A DNA stretch of 64,000 bases from positions 1,302,001-1,366,000 of the forward strand of contig NZ_CP124747.1 in NCBI RefSeq assembly GCF_041860085.1, written 5' to 3'. Below the pieces are notes generated by a model. It had not been told where the DNA came from and ran no database searches. It saw only the letters and a list, made by a program, of their open reading frames with translations. Shown here in pieces: positions 9,401-18,700 of this stretch. The stretch's first letter is position 1, and every line of letters starts with the position of its first letter. A program made the translations under genes and the position numbers. This DNA comes from Schlesneria sp. DSM 10557. GTDB taxonomy: Bacteria; Planctomycetota; Planctomycetia; Planctomycetales; Planctomycetaceae.

Positions 9401-9640
9401 TCTGCGGGAGTTACCCGACTGCGTCCCGTGATCATGACGGCGTTGGCGATGGTGTTAGGGATGTTGCCGATGTCGCTGGGGATCGGAGAAGGGGGGGAGC
9501 AGAACGCTCCACTGGGGCGGGCGGTGATCGGCGGCCTGATGATGGCGACGTTTGCCACCTTGTTCTTCGTCCCGGTCGTGTACAGCGTACTGAGACGGCA
9601 CCCGAAAAAAATCGAACTGGAACCCGAACTGATGGACTGA
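6440..9640 (+). CDS. RND-family efflux transporter, inner-membrane subunit
   Basis: A 1066-residue AcrB/MexB-type or HAE1-type pump that exchanges protons for exported drugs or other small molecules across the inner membrane. The usual layout is present: a first membrane helix near residues 12-28 (MWIVRLALRKPYTFVVMSIL), a large periplasmic loop, a six-helix block near 340-490 with the GGLALAVGILVDDATVEIEN motif that carries the paired acidic residues of helix 4, then a second large loop and a final helix block near 895-1050. The ATG at 6440 is preferred because the first helix begins there; an upstream in-frame ATG at 6359 would add 27 residues. The partner membrane-fusion protein is next, 281 bp downstream. 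No TolC-like outer-membrane gene is in the window. Confidence 0.93.
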   Translation: MWIVRLALRKPYTFVVMSILIAILGIVTIARMPMDIFPEIQIPVVAVIWTYTGISPDEMETRVVGNYERVLVSTVSGIEHIESQSLNGISVVKIFLQEGANIDSAISQVVATSQQVLRSMPPGIFPPLVMRYNAANVPIVQVSLSSDVLNEQQLFDNATNGLRPGMATVPGAQVPYPYGGTVRQIMIDIDPEKLYAWNLSAADVSAAISVQNLIAPSGTAKIGEQEYNVRLNNSPTVVEEIANLPIKSVGTRTIFMRDVAHIRDGAAPQTNIIRVDGKRGVLQPVLKSGASTLEIVNGVKRRMPAILATLPDTLKATLLSDQSIFVSGAIHGVLMEGAIAAGLTGLMILLFLGSWRSTLVVVISIPLSILVSIMALSFLGHTLNVMTLGGLALAVGILVDDATVEIENIHRNLHLGKRLVPAILDGAQQIATPAFVATLCICIVFVPVVFITGAARSLFVPMAMAVVFAMLTSYFLSRTLVPTLTHYLLAGEVEMYGGKKEGASEDQEPPRFGLIWRVHHRFNHYFDKLRDFYGVCLLTALNHRALVAMAFLTLVAASSALLPMLGRDFFPSVDSGQMRMHVRAPAGTRIEETERWFGRIGDVVREIIPPDELETIIDNIGIPNSGINLALSDGSLMSAADGEMLITLHEHHAPTNEYIARLRRELNKRFPDLTFYFQPPDIVTQVLNFGLAAPIDVQIVGPRGNYEKNYQIAKQIRDRIAEIPGAVDAHLQQVIRTPELNIDADRTLLSQLGISARDLSNDMLVSLSSSGQAAPNFWLDPRTGVQYPLVVQAPQFRIDSVDAINSTPVSRSGDSTEAQLLGNLASVRHAFGPTNVTHYNIAQSFDVLAGVQGTDLGSVAAAIDRIVDEIRPTLPRGTTITVRGQVQSMMTSFRGLSYGLIFAVVLVYLLMVVNFQSWLDPFIILMALPGALSGILWMLFVTQTTISVPALMGSIMCIGVATANSILLVTFANDQQLAGMNSIDAAWSAGVTRLRPVIMTALAMVLGMLPMSLGIGEGGEQNAPLGRAVIGGLMMATFATLFFVPVVYSVLRRHPKKIELEPELMD

Positions 9641-9921
9641 GGAACGCCTCATCACAGCATAAACCGCGAGAGACCGGAAATTTAGAAACGGGCCGCTGTC
9701 GTCAATGTTCCGCAGGCAGGCGCGGTCGAGGAGGAATGCGACGCCCCATGGACGAGAGTTTTCTGTTTTCTTCGCAGGCTTTGCCCGTTTCGTGTTAGAC
9801 GCCACCCCGCGGTCGGTAAGTCGAGTAGGGACCGACGGCCGCGATCGAAGTCGCTCGCAGCTCCATTCCCAAGACCGCGAATGCACCAAGTCAGTCGCGT
9901 CAAGTTTTTGTTGAAGGACAC

Positions 9922-11256
9922 ATGATGTCAGTTGCTCAGGAGATTGATTCACCCGGTGTCTCAAAAACACATGCACCGCCACGTGTGCGGACGGCTGAGC
10001 CTCAAAAACATCAGGCTCATGAACAGCAGAGTCACGAGGAAGTCATCCAGAAGCCCGCGCAAGGGCTGTCATGGGGGACCATTCTGGCCGTGATGCTACT
10101 GGCTGGGTGCAGTCTGGTCGGGCTGTTCTTTGCGGGCTGGCTTCCACGCCAGCAAGTCACCGCGCAGCTTGAGCACGAAGCACACGAGATCAAGAACTCA
10201 CTGCCGACTGTCCGCGTGACCAAGCCCGTCCCGGCAACGCCGATTGCTATGGTCACACTTCCGGGCGACGTGCAGGCGATGGAAGAGATCACCCTCTTTC
10301 CCCGCACCACGGGCTACGTGAAACGCTGGCTGGTGGACATCGGTGATGAAGTTGAGGCAGGCCAGTTAATTGCCGAGATCGATACGCCCGAAGTGCGGGC
10401 TCAGTATGAACAGAGTGAAGCCGCACTGGCAGAATCCCTGGCCAGTCTTGAACGGGCTCGCGCAACGGTGAATCTGGCAAAGATCACGACAAACCGACTG
10501 CGAACGCTGGTCGCCCGCAAGAACGCCGCACAGCAGGATCTGGACGATTCGGAAAACAATCTCGCCGTGGGAGAAGCAAATGTTCGACTGGCGGAAGCGA
10601 CCGTTGCCGTCAACAAGTCGAACGTGCAGCACATGCAGGAGCTGTTGTCTTTCTCCAGGATCCATTCTCCGTTCGAGGGGACGGTTGTGGGGCGATTTCT
10701 GGAGACAGGGAAGCTGGTCTCGTCGGGGAACGGCACGGGGCAAGCACTGTTCCGTATCGCTCGCACCAATCCGGTCCGGGTCTTCATCAATGTTCCACAG
10801 GCCTACGCGGCGGGCGTGGTGAAGGACCTGACAGCCGAAGTGAGGGCACGTGACATTCCGGGCCGTGTCTTTCAAGGCGTTGTGACACGTACGGCCCGCG
10901 CGATCGATCCCCTGACCAGGACACTGCTGACCGAGATTCAAGTCCCGAATGACGACGGTGCTCTGCTGACCGGCTCGTACGTTCAGGTTCAGATGGAAGT
11001 GCAGCGCTACAGTCCACCGCTGCTCGTCCCCGCTTCAGCACTCATTTTCAACTCGGGCGGAACACAGGTCGCCGTCGTCGGCCCCGATAACAAGATTGAG
11101 TTACGGGTCATTGAAGTCGCAGGAGACATCGGCAAGCAGATCGGGATCGCGACAGGGATTTCGGAGAATGACCAAGTCGTGATCAATCCCGGGGATCGGA
11201 TGTCTCAGGACTTAATGGTTGAACTGCAACAAGACGCCGTCGGCACGGCTGATTGA
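9922..11256 (+). CDS. RND efflux periplasmic adaptor (membrane-fusion protein)
   Basis: A 444-residue HlyD/AcrA-type adaptor that links the RND pump to an outer-membrane channel. Residues ~48-70 (WGTILAVMLLAGCSLVGLFFAGW) form one N-terminal membrane anchor after a short, His- and Gln-rich cytoplasmic tail. Then come the biotinyl-lipoyl half (LPGDVQAMEEITLFPRTTGYV...), a coiled-coil hairpin (AALAESLASLERARATVNLAK to VAVNKSNVQHMQELL, residues ~160-250), the second lipoyl half (SFSRIHSPFEGTVVGRF) and a C-terminal barrel. The AAGGACAC ribosome-binding site precedes ATG at 9922 (ATG 9925 is equally possible). It lies 281 bp after the pump gene, a gap with no other supported gene, so the two probably form one operon. 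Confidence 0.92.
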   Translation: MMSVAQEIDSPGVSKTHAPPRVRTAEPQKHQAHEQQSHEEVIQKPAQGLSWGTILAVMLLAGCSLVGLFFAGWLPRQQVTAQLEHEAHEIKNSLPTVRVTKPVPATPIAMVTLPGDVQAMEEITLFPRTTGYVKRWLVDIGDEVEAGQLIAEIDTPEVRAQYEQSEAALAESLASLERARATVNLAKITTNRLRTLVARKNAAQQDLDDSENNLAVGEANVRLAEATVAVNKSNVQHMQELLSFSRIHSPFEGTVVGRFLETGKLVSSGNGTGQALFRIARTNPVRVFINVPQAYAAGVVKDLTAEVRARDIPGRVFQGVVTRTARAIDPLTRTLLTEIQVPNDDGALLTGSYVQVQMEVQRYSPPLLVPASALIFNSGGTQVAVVGPDNKIELRVIEVAGDIGKQIGIATGISENDQVVINPGDRMSQDLMVELQQDAVGTAD

Positions 11257-11331
11257 GGCATCGGCGATGCTGGGCAGAGCTCTGATACTGCTCGATAGGC
11301 CGGTCCGGCGGTCTTGGAATCGATGGTAGAA

Positions 11332-13596
11332 TCAGGGAGCTGGCTGAGTAAGCGGACTGTCGGCCAGAACGTTGACGATGAGTGGCTCGCCCTGGATGGT
11401 GCCGAGTTGTACGGCTGCGGAAATCGGGTGAGCGCTTTCCTCGCGGAAATCGCAAAACCGAAACTGCTCATTCCACTCGATTGCGGTCATGTCCTTCGGT
11501 AGCGGCAAGAGAAACTGCTTCATTTGCTGGGACCTGTTCGCACCGACAAGGATGAACGTCACCTGCAGTTGAGAAGGAACTCCGCTCCGAAAATCATGAG
11601 GTACGATCATCACAAGGGCAGTGGTTTCAGCCAGTCTATGGCGGTCCAAGACTGGCGACTGAAGCCGGACTTGATGACTGCCGAATTCGATGGAAATCGT
11701 GGAGGGAACAGCATGCCTGACTTCGAGTGTCAGGTTCGAACCTAAGTAGGGGTTCTCTGGTTTCAACGAATCATTCTCGAGCAGATTGGGTGGAGCCCAA
11801 AGTGCAAATTCCGACTTGGCAAACTCCAGCCGGGGAGGCTTGTGATAATAGACCTGAGCCCTGATCTCTGGAACGGCGAATACCGTTTTTGAGAAGAGCC
11901 CCATGTGCAGTATTCCGATCAATCCCATCGATCCCGCTGTCACTCCCCAGATGATTTTCGGAATTCGGTGCTGGAGATAGGCGAGGGGCAGTACCCCCAA
12001 AGCAATCAAGTCCAGTGCGAACAGATTGGCGAAGAACATCGTCCGTCGAATTACGCTCACGACGTTGTCACCGAACGGAACCACCACAGGCGTCACGTCG
12101 AGCATCAGCACGACAAACGTGACTGATAAGGCCGCCAGCAAGGGAATTCCCAACATGGCGCAAAGAACCCAACGGGGCGGTTCCAGTTCTCTCATCCGCT
12201 GTATCACCACAGGATCAACAGCGCCTTGCTTGAGCCAGGATTGGTATCGGCAGATCACAAGAACTGCGATCCCAATCAGGAGAGTTACCCAAGTGATAAG
12301 GCATCCCACGGACATCCAGAACCAGTCCGTACTGTCGGCCGCTCGAGAGAAAAGCCACGGTGAGGAACAGAGCTTTGCGAGCAGCAGCAGCCCGACAAAT
12401 GTATAAGTTAACAACAGCGCCCCGTCGACGGGTGGATTCGGCAGTTTCAATTCGACGGACGCTGCCCGTCGACATTGGCGAACGTGCCACCAAATCCGTA
12501 TCGCCATAAAGAGATGCCACAATGCACCTGCGATCGGCAGAATCCACAATCGAATCCCGATGGGAAGCATTGTCAGCCCAAGCAATTCTATTCCAGTGAT
12601 AAAGTGAAATGTCATCCAAATCCGCCATTCGGGCGGCGGTGATGTCCAATTCCAGCTTGAGAATGGAAAGAATGGCCACTCGTAGATGTTGGGATCTTGT
12701 CGCGTGAAACAGAGAATGCGAACCCATTCTGGCCGACGCCAGCCAAGGTAGGCGCACCAAAGCGCCAAGACAATCAAAAAGGCGAGCTCGCCCCAGTAGA
12801 CACCTGCCACGACCGGAAGAAACAGTAGCGCGATGGTCGCTTTCATGATCGAATAGAGCGACGAGAGCGCTGACCATCCACCGGTCGCCGAAATCGTCGA
12901 TGTCCCGACCCCCATCAGGCCGATCTTGGAAATCGATGCGGTCAATGCAGGCGATGCCGCGACATCGGTTGAAGCGCAAAGCCAGGACAGCAGCGTCGCC
13001 GTGGGTACGACGATTCCCATCCGTCGAAGCTCATCTCGCAGGCGTTCGATCCCGATATTCAGTCGCCGAGAAATCGTTGATTGATTCACCCCCAGCAGGT
13101 TCGCGATTTCGCCTTGAGTCGATCCTTCCAAATAGTGCATCAGGATTGGTGAACGAAGTTGTTCTGGCAGCTGACTCAGCACTTCATCGACAACCGGGGA
13201 GAGTTCGCTCCACGATGCCTCAGTCGGTGTCGAGTCTTTGCTTTCTGAGGGACTCGTTTTTTGCAGACCGCTGGAGTATTCATGGCGCTGACGCCGTTTG
13301 TCGCTGCGAAGTCGGTTCAGTGCGCGATTCGTGGCGGCCTGATGCAGCCACCCCACAACGGACGTTCGTATTTCCGCCGCTTGACGGGCCAGGTCAAAGA
13401 AACACTCTTGTGAGATGTCCTCAGCATCGTGAACGTTCGCAGTGATTCGCAGACACGTCCCGTAAACCAGCCCCATATGGCGACGCATCAGGTGGAGGAA
13501 GGGTTCAGGAGAACCCGAGCTGGTGTATCGGTTCAGCAATAAATGGTCGCTGATGTCAGTGTTGCAATCGCTCGGTACAGAGGGTTCGTCAATCAT
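11332..13596 (-). CDS. ECF sigma factor fused to a polytopic membrane domain
   Basis: A 754-residue fusion. Residues ~27-100 are sigma region 2 (LMRRHMGLVYGTCLRITANVHDAEDISQECF, then GWLHQAATNRALNRLRSDKRR) and ~134-195 are region 4 (LPEQLRSPILMHYLEGSTQGEIANLLGVNQSTISRRL), the normal ECF sigma layout. From ~200 it does not end: some 8-9 hydrophobic helices follow (about 247-265, 268-287, 326-345, 348-368, 391-412, 424-448, 476-500, 519-541, 548-568) and then a ~185-residue hydrophilic C-terminus with no domain I recognise. I infer a membrane-tethered sigma factor, in which the C-terminal part replaces a separate anti-sigma factor. It is monocistronic, convergent with the adaptor gene and has no anti-sigma gene beside it. 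The start is a plain ATG. Confidence 0.88.
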   Translation of the reverse strand: MIDEPSVPSDCNTDISDHLLLNRYTSSGSPEPFLHLMRRHMGLVYGTCLRITANVHDAEDISQECFFDLARQAAEIRTSVVGWLHQAATNRALNRLRSDKRRQRHEYSSGLQKTSPSESKDSTPTEASWSELSPVVDEVLSQLPEQLRSPILMHYLEGSTQGEIANLLGVNQSTISRRLNIGIERLRDELRRMGIVVPTATLLSWLCASTDVAASPALTASISKIGLMGVGTSTISATGGWSALSSLYSIMKATIALLFLPVVAGVYWGELAFLIVLALWCAYLGWRRPEWVRILCFTRQDPNIYEWPFFPFSSWNWTSPPPEWRIWMTFHFITGIELLGLTMLPIGIRLWILPIAGALWHLFMAIRIWWHVRQCRRAASVELKLPNPPVDGALLLTYTFVGLLLLAKLCSSPWLFSRAADSTDWFWMSVGCLITWVTLLIGIAVLVICRYQSWLKQGAVDPVVIQRMRELEPPRWVLCAMLGIPLLAALSVTFVVLMLDVTPVVVPFGDNVVSVIRRTMFFANLFALDLIALGVLPLAYLQHRIPKIIWGVTAGSMGLIGILHMGLFSKTVFAVPEIRAQVYYHKPPRLEFAKSEFALWAPPNLLENDSLKPENPYLGSNLTLEVRHAVPSTISIEFGSHQVRLQSPVLDRHRLAETTALVMIVPHDFRSGVPSQLQVTFILVGANRSQQMKQFLLPLPKDMTAIEWNEQFRFCDFREESAHPISAAVQLGTIQGEPLIVNVLADSPLTQPAP

Positions 13597-13782
13597 GCTT
13601 TCTCTTCAACTGCAAAATTTACGGCTGTCTCGGACAAACGATGTCTGCAATCAAAGGAACCACTCGGGCAGGCTTTATGCACTCGAAATCAGCGAGGTCT
13701 CGTTTTTGGAAATGCACGAACCTCGACGCAACGCGACAAGTAGAAATGACAATTCGGCACGGCAGAAGCGGCTCTGCCCGAT

Positions 13783-15519
13783 CTACTGTTGAAGCAGGGC
13801 ATTCGGATGGCAGTAGCAACTGGCAACCGGTTTGACGTCGGCCCGCCCCCACGCTCGCTTCACCCGTTCCCCCAGGGCATCAGCAAGTTCGGTTCGGCCC
13901 TGCCGTCCGAGTGACTGCTGCAGGCCCAGCAACGACCAGGCGTTTTCAGGATGCCGCAGGAGATCGGCCTGATATACGTGTTCCGCTTCGGCGGGCCGAT
14001 TATCGGCCAGCAACAGTGCTCCCAGCGCGTGCCGCACAGGCTGCATCCAACCGGGAGGTTCGTCGTACCGCAATTCTTCTTCCAGCGCGACCGCGTCTCT
14101 TAACAGGGCAAATGCCTCATCTCGCCTTCCTTCGCGAAACGCCAGTTCGCCTTCCGCCATCTTGCGGGCAATGACGAGGACGTCCTTTGCCGGGTTGTTG
14201 CCGACGAGCCATTCATCATTGATCTGTTCGGCCACGACATCGAACAACCGCAGCTCTTCGCGTGATTCGTTCAGCCTTCCCAGCGCTGTCAGGGCGAGGC
14301 TGCGGGCGTAATGCCGCTCGGCCCGACTGAAGAGTCTCCATTCCTGGGGCTCGGGCTCGTCAAGGATTTCGTTCCATTTTCCGAACCGAATCAGCACGTG
14401 CAGGGCGGTCGGCATCAGTCCGTCGACACGGGTGACGTATTTTTTCAGGAACTCATGCGGGACCTGCTTTTCAATTTTGCGTGCCGCGTCGATCGCAATC
14501 TGATACCGCCCCTCCATCATGGCGGCATAGGAAAGAAAATGAATGTTGTGCAGGAAGTAGGCACTGTAGAAATCGGGTGGGGGTGCGAGCCGGAAGTAAA
14601 CTTCATCCGCCTGGATGGCTCGTTCATTGGATTCGACGGCGTCGGCGTAGCGGCCCGTACGGATGTAGATATGCGAAGGCATATGGACCAGATGTCCCGA
14701 TCCGGGGACCAGATGTAGCAGACGATCGGCCGCGGCGGTCCCTCGCTCAGGCCAGGGTGAAGCTTCGATGGCATGGATATAAAGGTGATTGGCACCGGGG
14801 TGATGGGGCATCTTCGCCAGTGCTCGTTCGAGGATGCCCACAATTTCCAGTGCCCGACCTTTCGGAGCGGCTTTTGTCGTCCAGAGGTCCCACGGCTGAA
14901 GATTCATCAGCGCTTCGGCAAAGAGCACACCGATGTCGGGATCGTCAGCAAACTGATGCCAGGCCCGTTCCATGGCATCAGCGTACGCCTGATCAAGTGG
15001 CGTACGATCCTCGGGAACGGGCCAGGCGTACCGCTGAGCCACCGCGCGGACCAGAGCCACCTCACCAGGGGTCTCATTCTCCAGGGCGAGCAGCCCCTTT
15101 TGGGCCGCCTCATACGCCAGCCTGCTTTGTTCTTCGCCCATCACGGGATTGTTGATGTGCAGCCCACGGGCGTAGGCGGAACCCCACCAGCCCATGGCAC
15201 AGGATGGATCAATCTCGGTCGCTTTTTCAAACGAGCGAACCGCTTCGTCATGATTGTACCCATAGAGAAGCTGAATTCCCTGATTGAACCAGCGCTGCGC
15301 TTCGGGTGACGAGGTTGTCACGGCTCGTGCGTAGCCATCAAATCCGGGGTAAAAATTGGCACCCACGGCCGCATAAGGCCGCCCCGGTAATGAATCGGGA
15401 TGATCGGCGGTTGCGGAAGATTGCGTCTGCTGTGGCTGTGCGGAGATCGATGCTGCTGCCAGAATGCACGTCGACAGCAGCAGACTTCTCGTCAGGAACC
15501 AGGAGGAACGGAGTGACAT
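13783..15519 (-). CDS. Secreted tetratricopeptide-repeat protein
   Basis: A 578-residue protein with a signal peptide (residues 1-27, a hydrophobic LLLSTCILAAASISA core and cleavage before QP). Helical TPR units are visible, such as RWFNQGIQLLYGYNHDEAVRSFEKATEIDPSCAMGWWGSAYARG near residue 80 and PAEAEHVYQADLLRHPENAWSLLGLQQSLGRQG near residue 515; the middle carries the HLVHMPSHIYIRTGRY motif that is common in this group of secreted TPR proteins. TPR folds bind other proteins; no catalytic domain is evident. The gene starts at ATG 15519 and ends 186 bp before the sigma-fusion gene on the same strand, so the two may be co-transcribed. No role is assigned. Confidence 0.85.
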   Translation of the reverse strand: MSLRSSWFLTRSLLLSTCILAAASISAQPQQTQSSATADHPDSLPGRPYAAVGANFYPGFDGYARAVTTSSPEAQRWFNQGIQLLYGYNHDEAVRSFEKATEIDPSCAMGWWGSAYARGLHINNPVMGEEQSRLAYEAAQKGLLALENETPGEVALVRAVAQRYAWPVPEDRTPLDQAYADAMERAWHQFADDPDIGVLFAEALMNLQPWDLWTTKAAPKGRALEIVGILERALAKMPHHPGANHLYIHAIEASPWPERGTAAADRLLHLVPGSGHLVHMPSHIYIRTGRYADAVESNERAIQADEVYFRLAPPPDFYSAYFLHNIHFLSYAAMMEGRYQIAIDAARKIEKQVPHEFLKKYVTRVDGLMPTALHVLIRFGKWNEILDEPEPQEWRLFSRAERHYARSLALTALGRLNESREELRLFDVVAEQINDEWLVGNNPAKDVLVIARKMAEGELAFREGRRDEAFALLRDAVALEEELRYDEPPGWMQPVRHALGALLLADNRPAEAEHVYQADLLRHPENAWSLLGLQQSLGRQGRTELADALGERVKRAWGRADVKPVASCYCHPNALLQQ

Positions 15520-15774
15520 GGATGCCTCATCTCTTCTGCGATACGGTAATCAAGGTTGACAGCACGAATGTCTCAGACAGACTCGCCCCCGTCGAGGAAT
15601 CTGCCCAGGTGAAAGCTTCATGAATTTTTGAGCAGTCATTCGTCACTTCTTCATCGCGTCAGCGTATTCAAAAAATTGTGTGACGGTAAAGTTGTACGGA
15701 ATGAAGTTGCCTTTTGAACGGATAGGATTGTTCGAGAGGTTCTCGAACTTGCCATGGCCAGGAGCCACCAGACG

Positions 15775-18700
15775 ATGAATCGGTTTTTGAACTGCGGCCG
15801 TTCCCTCTTGGCCTGTGTTTGTCTGCTGCTTTCAGGAATGACGGTCGAGGCTGCGGACTGGCCGATGTGGCGGTATGACTCAACGCGCAGTGCGGCGGCT
15901 CCCGAGTCGCTGCCCGACGGACTCAAGCAGATCTGGTCGCGAAAATTTTCTCCCCGCAAGCAGACGTGGGATGATCCTCTCAACCTGGACCTCATGACGT
16001 TCGATCGTTTTTTTGAACCGATTGTCATGGGGGGTCGTCTGTTTCTGGCGTTCAACGATCGAGACAAAGTCGTCGCATACGACCTCAAAACGGGAGCAGA
16101 ATCATGGACCTTCTACGCAGACGGCCCCATTCGCCTCGCGCCAGTCGCCTGGAACAACCGTGTCTATTTCGCCAGTGACGACGGTCACATGTATTGCGTC
16201 AATGCCGAGGATGGTTCCTTGCATTGGCGATTTCGGGGGGGACCCAATGGTCGACAGATTCTGGGCAACCAGCGTCTGATCTCGATGTGGCCCATGCGGG
16301 GTGGCCCGGTCTTGCGAGACGGGCATCTCTACTTCGCCGCCAGTATCTGGCCGTTCATGGGAACGTTTATCTACTCACTGGATGCGGAAACCGGTGAAGT
16401 CGAATGGGTCAATGATGAATCGGGTGCACAGTATATCCTTCAGCCACATGGAGCCCCTTCGTTCGCCGGTGTCGCACCGCAGGGGTCGCTCGTCGCGACG
16501 CAGGATGTGCTGCTGATTCCGGGAGGTCGTTCTGTCCCGGCGGCCTTCAACCGTCACACGGGGAAGTTTTTGTATTTTGAACTGGCAGCGGGAGGCAAGG
16601 GGACCGGTGGTTCTTTCGTGGCTGCGAACGAAGAGTCATGGTTTGTGCACACTCGATTGAAGGGGACACGCGAATTCTCGTTGCAGACCGGCGTCAAGAC
16701 CGCCTTCCTGCCCGATGAACCGGTGCTCGCCGGTGATCGCATTTATGCGGTGCTCGAGAAAGACACCGCGCCCCTTATCCGCGCGTTTGACAGTCGCAGC
16801 AAAGAGTCTCTCTGGCAGATTGCGGCAGACGGTCGCGGGGATCTGATTCTCGCCGGCGATCGTCTCTATGCGGCCGGCAAGCCGTCAGAACATCCGGGCG
16901 CCGAAGTCCGCACAGAATTGACTGCCATCCAGCTGCCGCAAACCGGAACCGAGGCAATGATCGCGTGGACAACCTCCGTTCCCGGAAGCGTGGTTCGACT
17001 GGTTGCCGCGAATGAGACGCTGATCGCCGTCACGCTCGAAGGACACCTCTACGCGTTCGGAAATACTTCTACTCCGACCGACGCAGTCCAGGAAGAAACC
17101 TTCGCCACGTTGGAGGTCTCAGACGAGGCTGCGGGAACGGCAAAGAGCGTCTTGAACGCCGGTCGGGCGGAAGGCTATTCGTTGTGGCTGGGTGCCGCTG
17201 ACGAATCGCTCGTTACCGCTGTCGCCAATGAGTCGCCGTTCGTTGAATTGTCGGTGATTGATCCCGAGCAGGACCGAGTCGACCGGCTGCGTCGGCACTT
17301 CGATACAGCAGGAATTCTCGGTCGGGTGACGGTTCGACGTTCCACTCCTGCCGAGTTTCTCTCTCCACCGTACCTGGCCAATCTGCTGTTTGTCGGTGCC
17401 GAATTGACTCCTGCACTCTGCTCGACTCCAGAATTGCTCGCGCGGTTCTACGATTCAGTACGCCCTTATGGCGGGGTGATGTACCTGCTCGCCCCTGCTG
17501 CGGACCGGGAACAGCTCATCCAGCAAGTCGCGGCATTAGAGCTGGAGTCGGCCGAGATCGAAAGGGCCGAACATGGCATCGTGGTTCGGCGAGTCGGGGC
17601 ACTTCCCGGGTCAGGAACATGGACACATCAGAATGGCGATATCGGGAACACGAATAAATCCTCTGACCAGCGAGTCAAGTTGCCACTCGGCGTGCTCTGG
17701 TTTGGCGGATCCAATCACGAAGACGTGCTTCCCCGCCATGGACACGGCCCGACCGAACAAGTGGTCGGCGGCCGCTTGTTCATTGAAGGAATCAATTCGC
17801 TCTCTGCCCGTGATGTCTACACCGGCCGCAAACTCTGGCACCGCAACTTCGAGAATCTCGGAACGAAGGATGTCTACTTCGACGAAACGTACAAAGAGAC
17901 ACCGCTCGATCCGTCGTACAACCAGATTCATATTCCGGGTGCCAATGCGCGGGGAACGAATTTTGTCGTGACCCCAGACCGGATCTACATTGTCGAGGGG
18001 TTCACCTGCCATGTCCTCGATCCCGCCACGGGTGAAGATCTGACGACGATCACGCTCCCTCAGCAGGATCCGAACCAGCCCCATGAGTGGGGCTTCATCG
18101 GCGTCTACGAAGACGTACTGATTGGGGGCGTTGGCTTCGCCCAATACCAGAAGCGACATGAGCTTGAACCTGACAAGGCGGACCCCAAGCGCGCTGTGTT
18201 TGGTGCCAAAAGTCTCGACCGCGCGGCCAGTATGGCTCTCGTCGGATTCGACCGCCATTCGGGAGAACAGCTCTGGAAAATCGACGCTGCGCATAGTTTC
18301 TGGCACAACGGCATTGTCGCCGGAAACGGATTGGTTTTCGCCCTCGACAAGAATCCGAAACCGGTCGAAGAATTTTTGAGGCGACGCGGGAAGTCCAATC
18401 CGGATACGTACCGGATCGTCGCCTTCGATGCAAAGACCGGTCAGGAAGCGTGGACACTGCCCGGAAAAGAAGTCTTCGGGACGTGGCTGGGTTATTCCGA
18501 GAAACGGGACCTGCTGCTCCAGGCAGGGGCGGCGGGAAGCGACCGACTGACTGCCGAAGTGGGGCAGGGGATGGCCGTCTACCAGGGCCGCACAGGCGAA
18601 ACTGTCTGGAAAAAAGAGGGGCTCAAGTATTCCGGTCCCTGTGTCCTGCACAATGATCTGATCATCACCAATGCCGTCTCCTACACCGATTCTGCCGGTG

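Noticed and set aside
17611..18651. A 346-codon minus-strand frame inside the propeller gene
   Set aside because: Shadow frame; the propeller blades on the other strand are clear.
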